Positions 40,779 to 50,195 of a stretch of DNA of 64,000 bases are shown here, piece by piece. The translations under genes and the position numbers were made by a program. The notes beneath the pieces are model-generated. The model was given only the letters and a program-made list of their open reading frames with translations, had not been told where the DNA came from and made no database searches. Within the stretch, counting starts at the first letter, position 1; every line of letters begins with the position of its first letter. The stretch is from the NCBI GenBank assembly GCA_049323275.1, contig JBMOOM010000103.1:62001-126000 (forward strand), in the 5' to 3' direction. This stretch comes from Taklimakanibacter sp049323275. GTDB taxonomy: Bacteria; Pseudomonadota; Alphaproteobacteria; Rhizobiales; Aestuariivirgaceae.

Positions 40779-41500
40779 CCGGCAGGATCTGGCAGGTCGT
40801 CATCGCGACCGTCCTGGGCGTCGTGCTGCTCTTGGGGCTGGGGGGGTGGCAATTGCAGCGCCTCGCCTGGAAGGAGGCGCTGATTGCCGAGCGTGACAGC
40901 CGCCTCAATGCGCCGCCGGTGTCGCTCGATACGGCGCTCACCGAATTCGATGCCGACCGCTCGGTGGAATTCCTGAAGGTGAAGGCGCAGGGCACCTTTC
41001 AGCACGACGCCGAGCTGTTCGTCCTGACGACCGAAGGCGGCGTGCCGGGCTTCCAGGTGGTGACGCCGCTCGCCAGCAGAGAGGGCGTCGTCGTGCTTGT
41101 CGACCGCGGCTTCGTTCCTGAGCCCCTGAAGAATGCGAAGCGCCGCCCCGACAGCCAGCCCGCCGGCGAGGTGGAGGTCACCGGCTTGTTGCGCCGGCAT
41201 GTCCAGGGCCGCGGCGCCTTCGCGCCCGACAATGATACGGCGGAGAACATCTGGTACTGGTGGGACATACCCGCGATGCTGGCTTTCGCCCATGTGGCGC
41301 CCGACCAGCGCGTCGCGCCTTTCGTTCTGCATGTGCAACCGGGGGCGGATGCCGGCAGGACGTTGCCGCGCCCTATCGCGGTCGATGAAAGCCTCACCAA
41401 TAATCATCTCCAATATGCGCTGACCTGGTTCTCTCTGGCGATCCTGTTGATCGTCATGTCGGGCCTCCTGATCCGCCAGCTGCGGCGGAAGGGAGACTGA
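40775..41500 (+). CDS. SURF1-family haem A chaperone
   Basis: 241 residues. Two membrane helices at the ends (about 5-25 and 215-235) enclose a periplasmic domain with GGWQLQRLAWKEAL, the PGFQVVTPL motif, VDRGFVPEPLK and NNHLQYALTWFSLA. SURF1 delivers haem A to subunit I. The ATGA overlap with DUF983 indicates coupling. Confidence 0.93.
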   Translation: MTGRIWQVVIATVLGVVLLLGLGGWQLQRLAWKEALIAERDSRLNAPPVSLDTALTEFDADRSVEFLKVKAQGTFQHDAELFVLTTEGGVPGFQVVTPLASREGVVVLVDRGFVPEPLKNAKRRPDSQPAGEVEVTGLLRRHVQGRGAFAPDNDTAENIWYWWDIPAMLAFAHVAPDQRVAPFVLHVQPGADAGRTLPRPIAVDESLTNNHLQYALTWFSLAILLIVMSGLLIRQLRRKGD

Positions 41501-41558
41501 TTCCACTTGGCCGGCAAGCACGTTATGATTTCCGGCCCCACAGAAGGATCTCTCCGCC

Positions 41559-42950
41559 TTGCGTTACGTTTCTACCCGTGGTGAAGCCCCGGAACTCGAA
41601 TTCGAGGATGTGCTGCTGACCGGCCTTGCCCGCGATGGCGGATTGTATGTTCCCGCCGAATGGCCGAAATTCTCGCAGAGCGAGCTGCTCGCGTTGCGCG
41701 GCCAGCCCTATGCGGAAGTGGCCTTTGCGGTGATCCAGAAATTCGCCGGCGACGCGGTGCCGGAGGCCGATCTGAAATCGATGATCGAGGGCGCCTATGA
41801 CGCTTTCGGCCATGCCGCGGTGACGCCGCTCAAGCAGCTCGATGCCGATCAGTGGCTGCTCGAGCTCTTCCATGGACCGACGCTGGCCTTCAAGGACGTG
41901 GCCATGCAGTTTCTGGCCCGCGTCATGGACTGGGCGCTCGAGCGCCGCCAGCTCAAGGCCACCATTGTTGGCGCCACCTCGGGCGACACCGGCGGCGCCG
42001 CCATCGAGGCCTTCAAGGCGAGCCGGCACGCTTCGCTCTTCATCCTGCATCCCAGGGGCAAGGTCAGCGAGGTGCAGCGCCGCCAGATGACGACGGTGAT
42101 CTCGCCCTCGATCCACAATATCGCGCTCGAAGGCACCTTCGACGACTGCCAGGCCATTCTGAAGACGCTGTTCAACGACCACGCCTTCCGTGACCGGGTG
42201 ACGCTCGCCGGCGTCAATTCGATCAACTGGGCCCGCATCATGGCGCAGATCGTCTATTACGTGGCCGCCGCTCTCGCTTTGTCGGCGCCCGGACGTCTCG
42301 CCAATTTCACCGTTCCCACCGGCAATTTCGGCGACATCTTCGCGGGGCTGGTGGCCAAGCGCCTGGGCGCGCCCATCGGCCGTCTGGTGATCGCCACCAA
42401 CGAGAACGACATTCTCGACCGCACCCTCAAGACCGGGCGTTACGAGGTGAAGGGCGTCAAGCCGAGCTCGAGCCCGTCGATGGACATCCAGGTGTCGAGC
42501 AATTTCGAGCGCCTGCTGTTCGAGGCCTATGGCCGCGACGCCGGCGCCATTCGCGGCCTCATGGCCGGCCTCGCCCAGTCGGGCGCCTTCACCATCGAGG
42601 ACAAGCCGCTCCAGGCGATCCGCGCCGAATTCACCTCGGGCGCCGCCACCATGGCGGAGACGGCGGAGCAGATCGGCCGCACCCTCGCGGAGACGGGCGA
42701 GCTGCTCGATCCTCATACGGCTGTGGGCTACGCGGTGGCGCGCAGGGAGCGCGGTTATCTGGGCCCGATGATCACGCTCGCGACGGCGCATCCGGCCAAA
42801 TTCCCCGATGCCGTCGAAGCTGCCTCGGGCGTAAGACCGGGCTTGCCGCCGCGCCTCGCACCCCTCATGATGGCGGAGGAAAAGGTGAGCGTGCTGGCCA
42901 ATGACCCGGAAGCGGTCAAGGCCTTCATTCTGGAACGGGTTGCAGGGTAA
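41559..42950 (+). CDS. thrC: Threonine synthase
   Basis: 463 residues, PLP-dependent, converts O-phosphohomoserine to threonine. Type II enzyme with the N-terminal YVSTRG and EDVLLTGLARDGGLYVP, Schiff-base Lys in FHGPTLAFKDVAMQF, and GNFGDIFAG near the phosphate site. The start is TTG at 41559 with AAGGA upstream; the nearby ATG at 41525 is out of frame. The M16 peptidase gene follows 20 bp later. Confidence 0.95.
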   Translation: MRYVSTRGEAPELEFEDVLLTGLARDGGLYVPAEWPKFSQSELLALRGQPYAEVAFAVIQKFAGDAVPEADLKSMIEGAYDAFGHAAVTPLKQLDADQWLLELFHGPTLAFKDVAMQFLARVMDWALERRQLKATIVGATSGDTGGAAIEAFKASRHASLFILHPRGKVSEVQRRQMTTVISPSIHNIALEGTFDDCQAILKTLFNDHAFRDRVTLAGVNSINWARIMAQIVYYVAAALALSAPGRLANFTVPTGNFGDIFAGLVAKRLGAPIGRLVIATNENDILDRTLKTGRYEVKGVKPSSSPSMDIQVSSNFERLLFEAYGRDAGAIRGLMAGLAQSGAFTIEDKPLQAIRAEFTSGAATMAETAEQIGRTLAETGELLDPHTAVGYAVARRERGYLGPMITLATAHPAKFPDAVEAASGVRPGLPPRLAPLMMAEEKVSVLANDPEAVKAFILERVAG

Positions 42951-42970
42951 GGGTTGGGTCCGGGTGCTGT

Positions 42971-44230
42971 ATGAGCGTTGAAATTTCCCGTCTTGATAAT
43001 GGGCTGCATGTCGTAACCCACAACATGCCGCATCTCGAGACGGTGGCGCTCGGCATCTGGGTCAAGGCCGGTTCGCGCGACGAGTTGCCGGAAGAGAACG
43101 GCATCGCCCATTTTCTCGAGCATATGGCCTTCAAGGGCACCAAGAGGCGCTCCGCCCAGGCGATCGCCGAGGAGATCGAATCCGCCGGCGGCGAGATCAA
43201 CGCCTCGACCGGCATGGAAACGACCACCTACTACGCCCGCGTTCTCAAGAACGACTGGCCGCAGGCGCTCGACATCCTGGCCGACATCCTGACCGAATCC
43301 GTTTTCGACGCCGACGAGCTCGAGCGCGAGCGCCATGTCATTCTGCAGGAGATCGCCGCCGCCGGCGACACGCCTGACGATCTGGTGTTCGATCTGGCGC
43401 AGAGCGCCGCCTTCGGCGCCCATCCGCTCGGCCGGCCGATTCTTGGCGTGCATGAGCTGATCGCCCGGGTCTCGCGCGACGAGATCCTCGCCTGGCGCAA
43501 CCGCAACTACTGGGCTTCGCGCATGGTGGTGGCGGCGGCCGGCAACATCGATCATCAGGCGCTGCGCCGCGAGGCCGAGAAGCTGCTCGGCAATCTGAGC
43601 CCGGGCGGCGCTCCCGGCCGCAACCGGCCCGATTTCGTCTCCCATACGGAACTGGCGCAGAAGCCGCTCGACCAGACCCATATGGTCCTGTCCTTCGCCG
43701 CGCCGGGCTATCGCAACCCCGAGATCTACCGGCTCCAGGTCCTGTCGAGCCTTCTGGGCGGCGGCATGTCCTCGCGCCTCTTCCAGGAGGTGCGCGAGAA
43801 ACGGGGCTTGTGCTACAGCGTGTTCTCCTTCGCCTCCGCTTATGAGGACGCCGGCCAGTTCGGCGTCTATGCCGCGACCTCGCCCGACGACACGCCCGAG
43901 CTCGTCGATGTCACCGCTGAGGTCATGCTGTCGGCGGCGCGGGGCGTCAGCGAGATCGAAGTGGCGCGCGCCAAGGCGCAGCTCAAGGCCAGCCTGGTGA
44001 TGAGCCTCGAAAGCGCCACCGGCCGGGCCGACCAGATCGCCCGTCAGTATCTGGCCTTCGGCGAGGTGCCGGCCATGGAGACCCTGGTCGCCAAGATCGA
44101 TGCGGTCACCGCCGATCATGTCGCCGGCCTCGCCAGTTCCCTGTTCCGGGGCCAGTCTCCGGCCCTGAGCGCCGTCGGCCAGCTCTCGACCTTGACACCT
44201 TACGCAAAGATCAAGGCCCAGTTCAGCTGA
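42971..44230 (+). CDS. M16 family zinc peptidase (PqqL/mitochondrial processing peptidase-like)
   Basis: 419 residues. Inverted Zn2+ motif HFLEH at 47-51 with the distal Glu in ERERHVILQEI near 125. Typical length of the single-chain bacterial M16B peptidases that act in the cytoplasm or periplasm. No signal peptide. thrC-M16-GNAT is a conserved order in this group of bacteria. The stop overlaps the next start by 1 bp. Confidence 0.93.
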   Translation: MSVEISRLDNGLHVVTHNMPHLETVALGIWVKAGSRDELPEENGIAHFLEHMAFKGTKRRSAQAIAEEIESAGGEINASTGMETTTYYARVLKNDWPQALDILADILTESVFDADELERERHVILQEIAAAGDTPDDLVFDLAQSAAFGAHPLGRPILGVHELIARVSRDEILAWRNRNYWASRMVVAAAGNIDHQALRREAEKLLGNLSPGGAPGRNRPDFVSHTELAQKPLDQTHMVLSFAAPGYRNPEIYRLQVLSSLLGGGMSSRLFQEVREKRGLCYSVFSFASAYEDAGQFGVYAATSPDDTPELVDVTAEVMLSAARGVSEIEVARAKAQLKASLVMSLESATGRADQIARQYLAFGEVPAMETLVAKIDAVTADHVAGLASSLFRGQSPALSAVGQLSTLTPYAKIKAQFS

Positions 44231-44811
44231 TGGTCTTTCTCCGCAGCCCCTTTGCGCGTGACCTGCCGCCCATCCTGATGCAGGACGGCGTCGAATTGCG
44301 CGTGCCGGAAATGGCGGATTACGAGAGCTGGGCCGCGCTGCGCCTCGAAAGCCGCGCCTTTCTCGTGCCCTGGGAGCCGGCCTGGCCGCAGGACGATCTG
44401 ACCCGCACCGCCTTCCGCAGCCGGGTCAAGCGCTATATCCGCGACATCGAAAGCGACAGCGCCTATCCCTTTTTCGTCTTCCGCGCCCATGACGACCGCC
44501 TGATCGGCGCCATCACCTTGTCGAATGTGCGCCGCGGCGTGGCCCAGGCGGGCTCGGTCGGCTATTGGATCGGCAGCCCCTTCGTGCGCCAGGGCTATAT
44601 GACCTCGGCCCTTTCGGCCCTGATGTCCTTTGCGTTCGGGCATCTCCATCTGCATCGGATCGAGGCGGCCTGCCTGCCGATCAACCAGGCATCGATCCGC
44701 CTGCTGACGAAATGCGCCTTCCGCCAGGAAGGGCTCGCCCGCCGCTATCTCAAGATCAACGGGCGGTGGGAGGATCATCTGCTTTTCGCCCGCCTCGCCG
44801 ACGATAGATAA
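44230..44811 (+). CDS. GNAT-family N-acetyltransferase (RimJ/RimL-like)
   Basis: 193 residues. GNAT core: FVFRAHDDRLIGAITL, then VGYWIGSPFVRQGYMTSAL (acetyl-CoA pyrophosphate loop R/Q-x-x-G-x-G/A region), HRIEAACLPINQASIRLLTKCAF and EGLARRYLKING. The acceptor may be a ribosomal protein terminus or small amine. Start ATG shares one base with the upstream stop. Confidence 0.88.
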   Translation: MVFLRSPFARDLPPILMQDGVELRVPEMADYESWAALRLESRAFLVPWEPAWPQDDLTRTAFRSRVKRYIRDIESDSAYPFFVFRAHDDRLIGAITLSNVRRGVAQAGSVGYWIGSPFVRQGYMTSALSALMSFAFGHLHLHRIEAACLPINQASIRLLTKCAFRQEGLARRYLKINGRWEDHLLFARLADDR

Positions 44812-44948
44812 AACCGGCCAAACTTGCCATTATTGGCACCTCGCGATACCACAGGATTTGATTCGCATTTTGAGGCGGGATTCAGAAAGTGTATGCCGGT
44901 TTCCTAATTGATGCCCGCTTGACCAGTCTGACCGGAAAGGCAGGTTGA

Positions 44949-47900
44949 ATGGCGCTGCTGCGCATTTCCATCGCCTTCCTCCTCCTGCTTGTCCTCGCCC
45001 TGCCGGCAACGGCGCAGGACAAGGCGGTCGATTCGGTCTTCGAGGGTCCATCCCGCGATCTTTTTCCGCATCTGCTCGCGGTCGAAACCGACAAGCCGGT
45101 GGTGACGATCAAGACCTCCGAGGATGCGACCGGGCTTCTCATGGAGCTTCCGGCCAAGGGAAATGAACCCGTCCACCGCTGGGTCGTCGTGACCCTGACC
45201 AATAGCGGCGCGGAGGCGCGCGAGGTGGTCGTCGTCACGCCGCATCAGGGCTTCGCCGGATCGGGTGTGTTCTGGCCGAAGCCGATCGGCTCGCGCATCC
45301 AGAATGTCGTGGCGGCGGGGCAGGCGGCCATCGCGCCCTTGCGCGTGACCAATTCCGACGCCTTCGCCCTGCGCATCGAGCCCAAGGGCCGGGTGACCGT
45401 CGCCATGGAACTGACCCGCGCCGGCCTCGACGAGATCGAATTGTGGCAGCGCATCGCCTTCGACGCCAAGGCCGAGCAGAACGGCTTCTACCGCGGAGTC
45501 ATTCTCGGCATCGCCATGCTCATCGGTGTCATCGCCTTGTCGCTTTACGCGGTGCGCAGCATCTCCGTCTTTCCCTTCGCCTCGGTCTTCATCTGGGCCT
45601 CGATCGGCTTCATCGCCCTCGAGGCGGGTTACCTCCCGCAGATCAACGATGCGCTGCCCAAGGCCTATGAGCTCGGCCCGGAGATCCGCTCCGTCGTCGA
45701 GGGCCTCATGCTTGTCGGCCTCATTCTATGCCTCGCCTCCTTCGCCGATCTGCGCAAGCGCCGCCCCGTCGCCGGCAATGTGCTGCTGCTCGCCGCCGGG
45801 CTTTTGCTGGCGCTGCCGGTCTATGGCTGGTTCGAGCCGGCGCGCGCCTCGGGCATTGCGCGCGTGTGTTTCGCCGCCGTCGCGGCCTTCGGCCTGTTCA
45901 TCATCTTCGTGATGTGGCGCGAGGGCGCGGCGCGCGCCCGCGTTTCGCTTCTCAGCTGGATCATGGTGGTCGCCTGGACGGCGCTGGCGGCGGTCGCGGC
46001 CCTGACCCCCGCCACCGACAGCTTCACCAAGCCGCTGCTTTCGGCGGGCCTTCTGCTCGTGCTCCTCACCATGGGCTTCACCCTGGCGCAATTCGCCTTC
46101 GGCCAGGGCTTCCTCGCGCAGCGCTTCTTCGCCGAGGATGCGCGCCGCGCTCTGGCGCTCGCCGCTTCGCAGCAATGCGTGTGGGACTGGCAGGTGGAGG
46201 CGGGCCATCTCCATGTCGGCGAGGACATCGAGAAGATCCTCGGTCTGCGCAAGGGCAGCCTTAGGGACAATACGCCGGAATCCTGGCTCGATCTCATCCA
46301 TCCGGCCGACCGCGGCGCCTATCTCGCCGCCGTCGAGGAGGCGGAGCGGCGCGGCCAGGGGGGCTTCACCCAGGAATTCCGCCTGCGCCGCGGCGACGGC
46401 ACCTATCGCTGGTTCCTGCTCAGGGCGCGCGCCATACCGGGTCCCGATCAGCAGGCGGCGCGCTGCATCGGCACGCTCTCCGACATCACCGCGACGCGCC
46501 GCGCCCAGGACCAGCTGTTGAGCGATGCGGTGCATGACCGCGTCACCGGGCTTCCCAACCGCGCGCTGCTTCTCGACCGCATCGAGCGCGAGATCAGCGC
46601 CGCCGGGCGCAAGCCGGTCAACAATCTCTATCTCATGCTCATCGACCTCGACCGCTTCAAGGCGGTGAATGACGGGCTCGGCCATGAGACCGGCGACGGC
46701 CTGCTCAAGATCGTCGGCCGCCGTCTCGCCGCCATCGCCAGCGAGCATGACACGGTGGCGCGCATGCCGGGCGACCAGTTCGCCATTCTCTTCCACGGCG
46801 ACAAGCCGCAGCGCGACATCCTGCCTTTCACCGACAAGGTGCGCGCCACGGTGTCGAAGCCGGTGAATATGCGTCCGCAGGAAATCTTCCTCACCGCGTC
46901 GATCGGCGTCTCGGCGCTGCGCGAAGGCAGCCTCACCGCCGAGGGCCTGGCCAAGGATGCCGCGGTGGCGCTCTACGAGGCGAAGCGGCGCGGCAAGGAC
47001 ACCGTCGAGTTCTTCCGCGAGGCGATGCGCGACGACCGTACCGAGCTCGTCGTGCTGGAGCAGGAGCTGCGCCGGGCGCTCGAGCGCAACGAGATCGAGG
47101 TTCTCTACCAGCCGGTGGCGCGCCTCGCCGACATGGAACTCGCCGGCTTCGAGGCCTTGATGCGCTGGCGCCACAGGAGCCTGGGGCTTCTGGCGCCCGA
47201 AGCGTTTCTCGGCGTCGCCGAGACGACCGGCATCATCAAGGATCTCGGACGTTACGTGCTCAACGAAGCGGGCCGCCAGCTCGGCTCCTGGCAGCGTGCC
47301 TTCCGGCCGCATGATCCGCTCTTCGTCGCCGTCAACGTTTCCTCGACCCAGTTTCTCGCCGCCGATCTGATCGATGATGTGAAGTCGCTGCTCACCCGCG
47401 AGAATCTGGTGCGCGACACGCTCAAGATCGAAGTCACCGAGACGGTCGTCATGGAGAGCCCCGAAAAGGTGATCCAGATTCTCGACCGGCTGAAGCAGAT
47501 GGGCATTGGCCTCGCTTGCGATGATTTCGGCACCGGCTATTCGTCTCTCTCCACGCTGCGCCGCCTGCCTTTCGACACGCTGAAGATCGACCGCAGCTTC
47601 GTCGAGGTCGAGAGCGACGACGCCAAGGCGGCGCTCATCCTGGAATCGATCATCCTGCTCGCCCATGATCTGGGCCTCACCGTCGTCGCCGAGGGCATCC
47701 AGTCGCAGGACGATGTCGACCGGCTGGGCGCGCTCGCCTGCGACTTCGGCCAAGGGTATTTCATCGGCGAGCCGATGACCGCCAAGCAGGTCGTCGACGT
47801 GCTGGCCGGCGTGCCGTTCAGCGCCGCGCGTCACAAGACCGCCATCGACACGCTGTGGGAGCGCATGGCCGGCACCTCAAATGTGCGCGTGCCGGAGCCG

Positions 47901-48617
47901 TTGCAGCCCGTCCAGGCGAAAGCTCCCGCGCAAACTCCGGCGCCGACGGCCACGATGGCGCCGACGCCCGTTGCCGAGGAGGCCGAGGCCGCCTATGAGC
48001 CGGCCGAAACCGTCACGCCGCCGCCCCGCAAGGTGGAGAAGCCTTCGGTGGTCCTGCTGCCGCCATTGACGCCGCCGGTCTTCGGAAGAACCGCCGCGCG
48101 GAAACCGCCGGCGGAAAGTCCGCCGGCCACAACGCCGGCTCCTGTCGAGGAAAGTCCTGACTTCGTGAGGTCGGGCCCGGCACAGGGACCGTCGCGGCCC
48201 TTGCCGGGTGTGGCCCCGATGGCGCCGAGGGCCGGAACGCGCATGAAAGCGGAAGAGCCCGCCGGGACGCCGGAACCGCTCGAAGCACCGGCGGTGGCTC
48301 AGGAAATCGTCGCCACGCCGGAAGAGCCATCCATGCCGGATGAAGTCCGCGAGCCGGAAGAGCTGCTCAGCCTCGACAAATTGCGCGAGCTGGAAAGAGC
48401 GTCCTTGTCCGGGGAGCCTTCCGAGGCGGCTGCCATGACTGAAGACGAGACGCCCGAGGCTGAGGAAAGCGAAGAGGCGGCTGACGACGAGAGCATGTCC
48501 GAAGCGGAGTCCCGGCCTGAGGAAGAAGCCGCGCAGAAGGAGCGGGCGAGCCGCCTCGGGCGCAAATTGCGCCGTAAGGCGCAGGCTCAGAACAAGGATC
48601 AATCGTCTTCCACATGA
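44949..48617 (+). CDS. Large membrane c-di-GMP phosphodiesterase: 7TM-PAS-GGDEF-EAL with disordered tail
   Basis: 1222 residues. Signal peptide (1-23), periplasmic beta-rich sensor (about 24-178), seven-helix membrane region (about 182-395, 7TMR-DISM-like), PAS domain (about 405-515, HPADR), degenerate GGDEF (about 525-690; site reads PGDQF at 607-611, so cyclase activity is unlikely), and an EAL domain (about 700-955). All EAL catalytic residues are seen: E735 (EAL), N796, E828, D858/D859, K879, E915 and Q935. The degenerate GGDEF may bind GTP and activate the EAL. The last ~250 residues (from about 975) are Pro/Ala/Glu-rich and end in a basic segment. Convergent with yqgE. Located after the oxidase cluster. 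Confidence 0.93.
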   Translation: MALLRISIAFLLLLVLALPATAQDKAVDSVFEGPSRDLFPHLLAVETDKPVVTIKTSEDATGLLMELPAKGNEPVHRWVVVTLTNSGAEAREVVVVTPHQGFAGSGVFWPKPIGSRIQNVVAAGQAAIAPLRVTNSDAFALRIEPKGRVTVAMELTRAGLDEIELWQRIAFDAKAEQNGFYRGVILGIAMLIGVIALSLYAVRSISVFPFASVFIWASIGFIALEAGYLPQINDALPKAYELGPEIRSVVEGLMLVGLILCLASFADLRKRRPVAGNVLLLAAGLLLALPVYGWFEPARASGIARVCFAAVAAFGLFIIFVMWREGAARARVSLLSWIMVVAWTALAAVAALTPATDSFTKPLLSAGLLLVLLTMGFTLAQFAFGQGFLAQRFFAEDARRALALAASQQCVWDWQVEAGHLHVGEDIEKILGLRKGSLRDNTPESWLDLIHPADRGAYLAAVEEAERRGQGGFTQEFRLRRGDGTYRWFLLRARAIPGPDQQAARCIGTLSDITATRRAQDQLLSDAVHDRVTGLPNRALLLDRIEREISAAGRKPVNNLYLMLIDLDRFKAVNDGLGHETGDGLLKIVGRRLAAIASEHDTVARMPGDQFAILFHGDKPQRDILPFTDKVRATVSKPVNMRPQEIFLTASIGVSALREGSLTAEGLAKDAAVALYEAKRRGKDTVEFFREAMRDDRTELVVLEQELRRALERNEIEVLYQPVARLADMELAGFEALMRWRHRSLGLLAPEAFLGVAETTGIIKDLGRYVLNEAGRQLGSWQRAFRPHDPLFVAVNVSSTQFLAADLIDDVKSLLTRENLVRDTLKIEVTETVVMESPEKVIQILDRLKQMGIGLACDDFGTGYSSLSTLRRLPFDTLKIDRSFVEVESDDAKAALILESIILLAHDLGLTVVAEGIQSQDDVDRLGALACDFGQGYFIGEPMTAKQVVDVLAGVPFSAARHKTAIDTLWERMAGTSNVRVPEPLQPVQAKAPAQTPAPTATMAPTPVAEEAEAAYEPAETVTPPPRKVEKPSVVLLPPLTPPVFGRTAARKPPAESPPATTPAPVEESPDFVRSGPAQGPSRPLPGVAPMAPRAGTRMKAEEPAGTPEPLEAPAVAQEIVATPEEPSMPDEVREPEELLSLDKLRELERASLSGEPSEAAAMTEDETPEAEESEEAADDESMSEAESRPEEEAAQKERASRLGRKLRRKAQAQNKDQSSST

Positions 48618-48627
48618 GGAGCCGCGG

Positions 48628-49215
48628 TCAGGCGTGCCCGGCCTGCGACGAAAGCATGGCGGGATCGACGCCGATCTTGTGCAGCGCGCTCAAATATTTG
48701 CTGTCGAGATCGCTGCCGAACAGAAGGTCCTCGTCGGCGGCGCAGGACAGCCAGCCATTGCGCTGGATCTCGTCTTCGAGCTGTCCCGGCGCCCAGCCGG
48801 CATAACCCAGCGCCAACAGCGACCGCCGCGGGCCCTGGCCGCCGGCGATGGCGCGCAATATGTCGAGGGTCGCCGTCAGCGCCACACGCTCGTCGATCGG
48901 CAGCGATGTGTCGGCGGAGAAATAATCGGAAGTGTGCAGAACGAAGCCGCGGCCGGGCTCCACCGGGCCGCCGAACTGCACCAGCATGGACTGGACGTCG
49001 TCGGGCAGCCTGATCCGGCTTTCCTGCGGCATGATGTCGAGCCGGTCGAGAAGCTCGCTGAACGAGATCATCGGCGCCCTCTTGTTGACGATGATGCCCA
49101 TGGCGCCATTGTCGGAATGCGCGCACATGAAGATGACCGATCTGTCGAAACGGGGATCGCTCATGCCCGGCATGGCGATCAGCATCTGCCCGTCGAGAAA
49201 GGATGATTTTTTCAT
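48628..49215 (-). CDS. YqgE/AlgH family protein
   Basis: 195 residues. Family stretches: GQMLIAMPGMSDPRFDRSVIF, GAMGIIVNKR, FGGPVEPGRGFVLHT and ALGYAGWAPGQLEDEI. Function not established; named after a Pseudomonas alginate regulator. Gene faces the EAL gene end to end (11 bp) and is divergent from the DsbD-N gene across 153 bp. Confidence 0.93.
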   Translation of the reverse strand: MKKSSFLDGQMLIAMPGMSDPRFDRSVIFMCAHSDNGAMGIIVNKRAPMISFSELLDRLDIMPQESRIRLPDDVQSMLVQFGGPVEPGRGFVLHTSDYFSADTSLPIDERVALTATLDILRAIAGGQGPRRSLLALGYAGWAPGQLEDEIQRNGWLSCAADEDLLFGSDLDSKYLSALHKIGVDPAMLSSQAGHA

Positions 49216-49368
49216 GGAACTCCACCCTTTGCTGCTGTTCTTAGAATAGGGCGATTTGGCCCCGGCGCAAAGTGGTCAATCTGACATTAAGTTGATGGGC
49301 GCATGCTCGAAGTTGATTTGGCCCCGGCGCCGCCACATTTTATGGAACAATCCGGAGTCTGACCACAG

Positions 49369-50160
49369 ATGAAGAGACGCCAGTTCATTTTTGCCGCTCT
49401 CGGCCTGCCGGCCCTCTCGCTCGCCGCGCGCGCGGAAACGGGCCGGCATTACGCCGTGCGGCTCATCGGCGGCGAGACGCAGAACGGCGTCTGGCGCGCC
49501 GGTCTCGACATCACGCTCGAAAAGGGCTGGAAGACCTATTGGCGCATGCCCGGCGATGCCGGCGTGCCGCCGCAATTCGACTGGGCAGGCTCGAAGAATG
49601 TCAAATCGGTCACCGTCCTGTGGCCGGTGCCGAAGCGTTACAATGACGATGGCGGCGAGACCGTCGGTTACAAGGAACGCATCGTTTTTCCGCTCGACGT
49701 CACGCCCGTCGAGGCCGGCCAGCCCATCGACCTGGCGCTCGAGGCCTTTTTCGGTGTCTGCGAGGTCGTCTGCATTCCCGCCAGGTTCGACGCCGATCTG
49801 TTGCAGCGCGAGGCCGCCCCTGCCGATGCGAGCCTGATTGCCGCCTTCGCCGCCCGGGTGCCGCAGAAGGTGGACGCGGCCGCCCGTTTCCATGTCGCCG
49901 GCGCTTCGATCGGTGAGGAGGGCGGCAAGCCCGCGCTGGCGGTACGCCTCGCCGGCGCCGGCTTCGACGGCGATCTCGATATATTCGTCGAGGGCAATGA
50001 CTTCGCCTATTTCCGCGCCCCGCGCCGCACCGCCGACAAGGCCGTCGTCAACCTGCCCATCGACGGCTTGAAGGATCCGGCCGCGCTCAAGGGCAAGCCT
50101 TTGACCCTCACCATGGTCGCCGGCGATATTCGCCTTGAACAGCAGGTCCTGGTCGACTAA
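49369..50160 (+). CDS. DsbD N-terminal-type periplasmic protein
   Basis: 263 residues. Twin-Arg-like start (MKRRQFIFAALGLPALSLAARA) is a likely signal peptide. The domain resembles the periplasmic N-terminal part of DsbD/ScsB: GWKTYWRMPGDAG, VGYKERIVFPL, and a redox motif FGVCEVVCIP (C-x3-C). No membrane helices follow, so the electron-supplying DsbD transmembrane part is absent. The function is probably thiol-disulfide exchange. Next gene is a peroxiredoxin, 35 bp downstream. Confidence 0.82.
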   Translation: MKRRQFIFAALGLPALSLAARAETGRHYAVRLIGGETQNGVWRAGLDITLEKGWKTYWRMPGDAGVPPQFDWAGSKNVKSVTVLWPVPKRYNDDGGETVGYKERIVFPLDVTPVEAGQPIDLALEAFFGVCEVVCIPARFDADLLQREAAPADASLIAAFAARVPQKVDAAARFHVAGASIGEEGGKPALAVRLAGAGFDGDLDIFVEGNDFAYFRAPRRTADKAVVNLPIDGLKDPAALKGKPLTLTMVAGDIRLEQQVLVD

Positions 50161-50195
50161 TCCTTGCGCCTTTCCAAGCGTTGTGAGGAGCAATC

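Noticed and set aside
45726..47834. 702-codon open frame antisense to the EAL-domain gene
   Set aside because: Overlaps the PAS-GGDEF-EAL region whose residues are conserved on the + strand; no domain in the antisense reading.
44949..48617. Active diguanylate cyclase
   Set aside because: The GGDEF signature is PGDQF, lacking the residues needed for GTP cyclisation; only the EAL half is kept as active.
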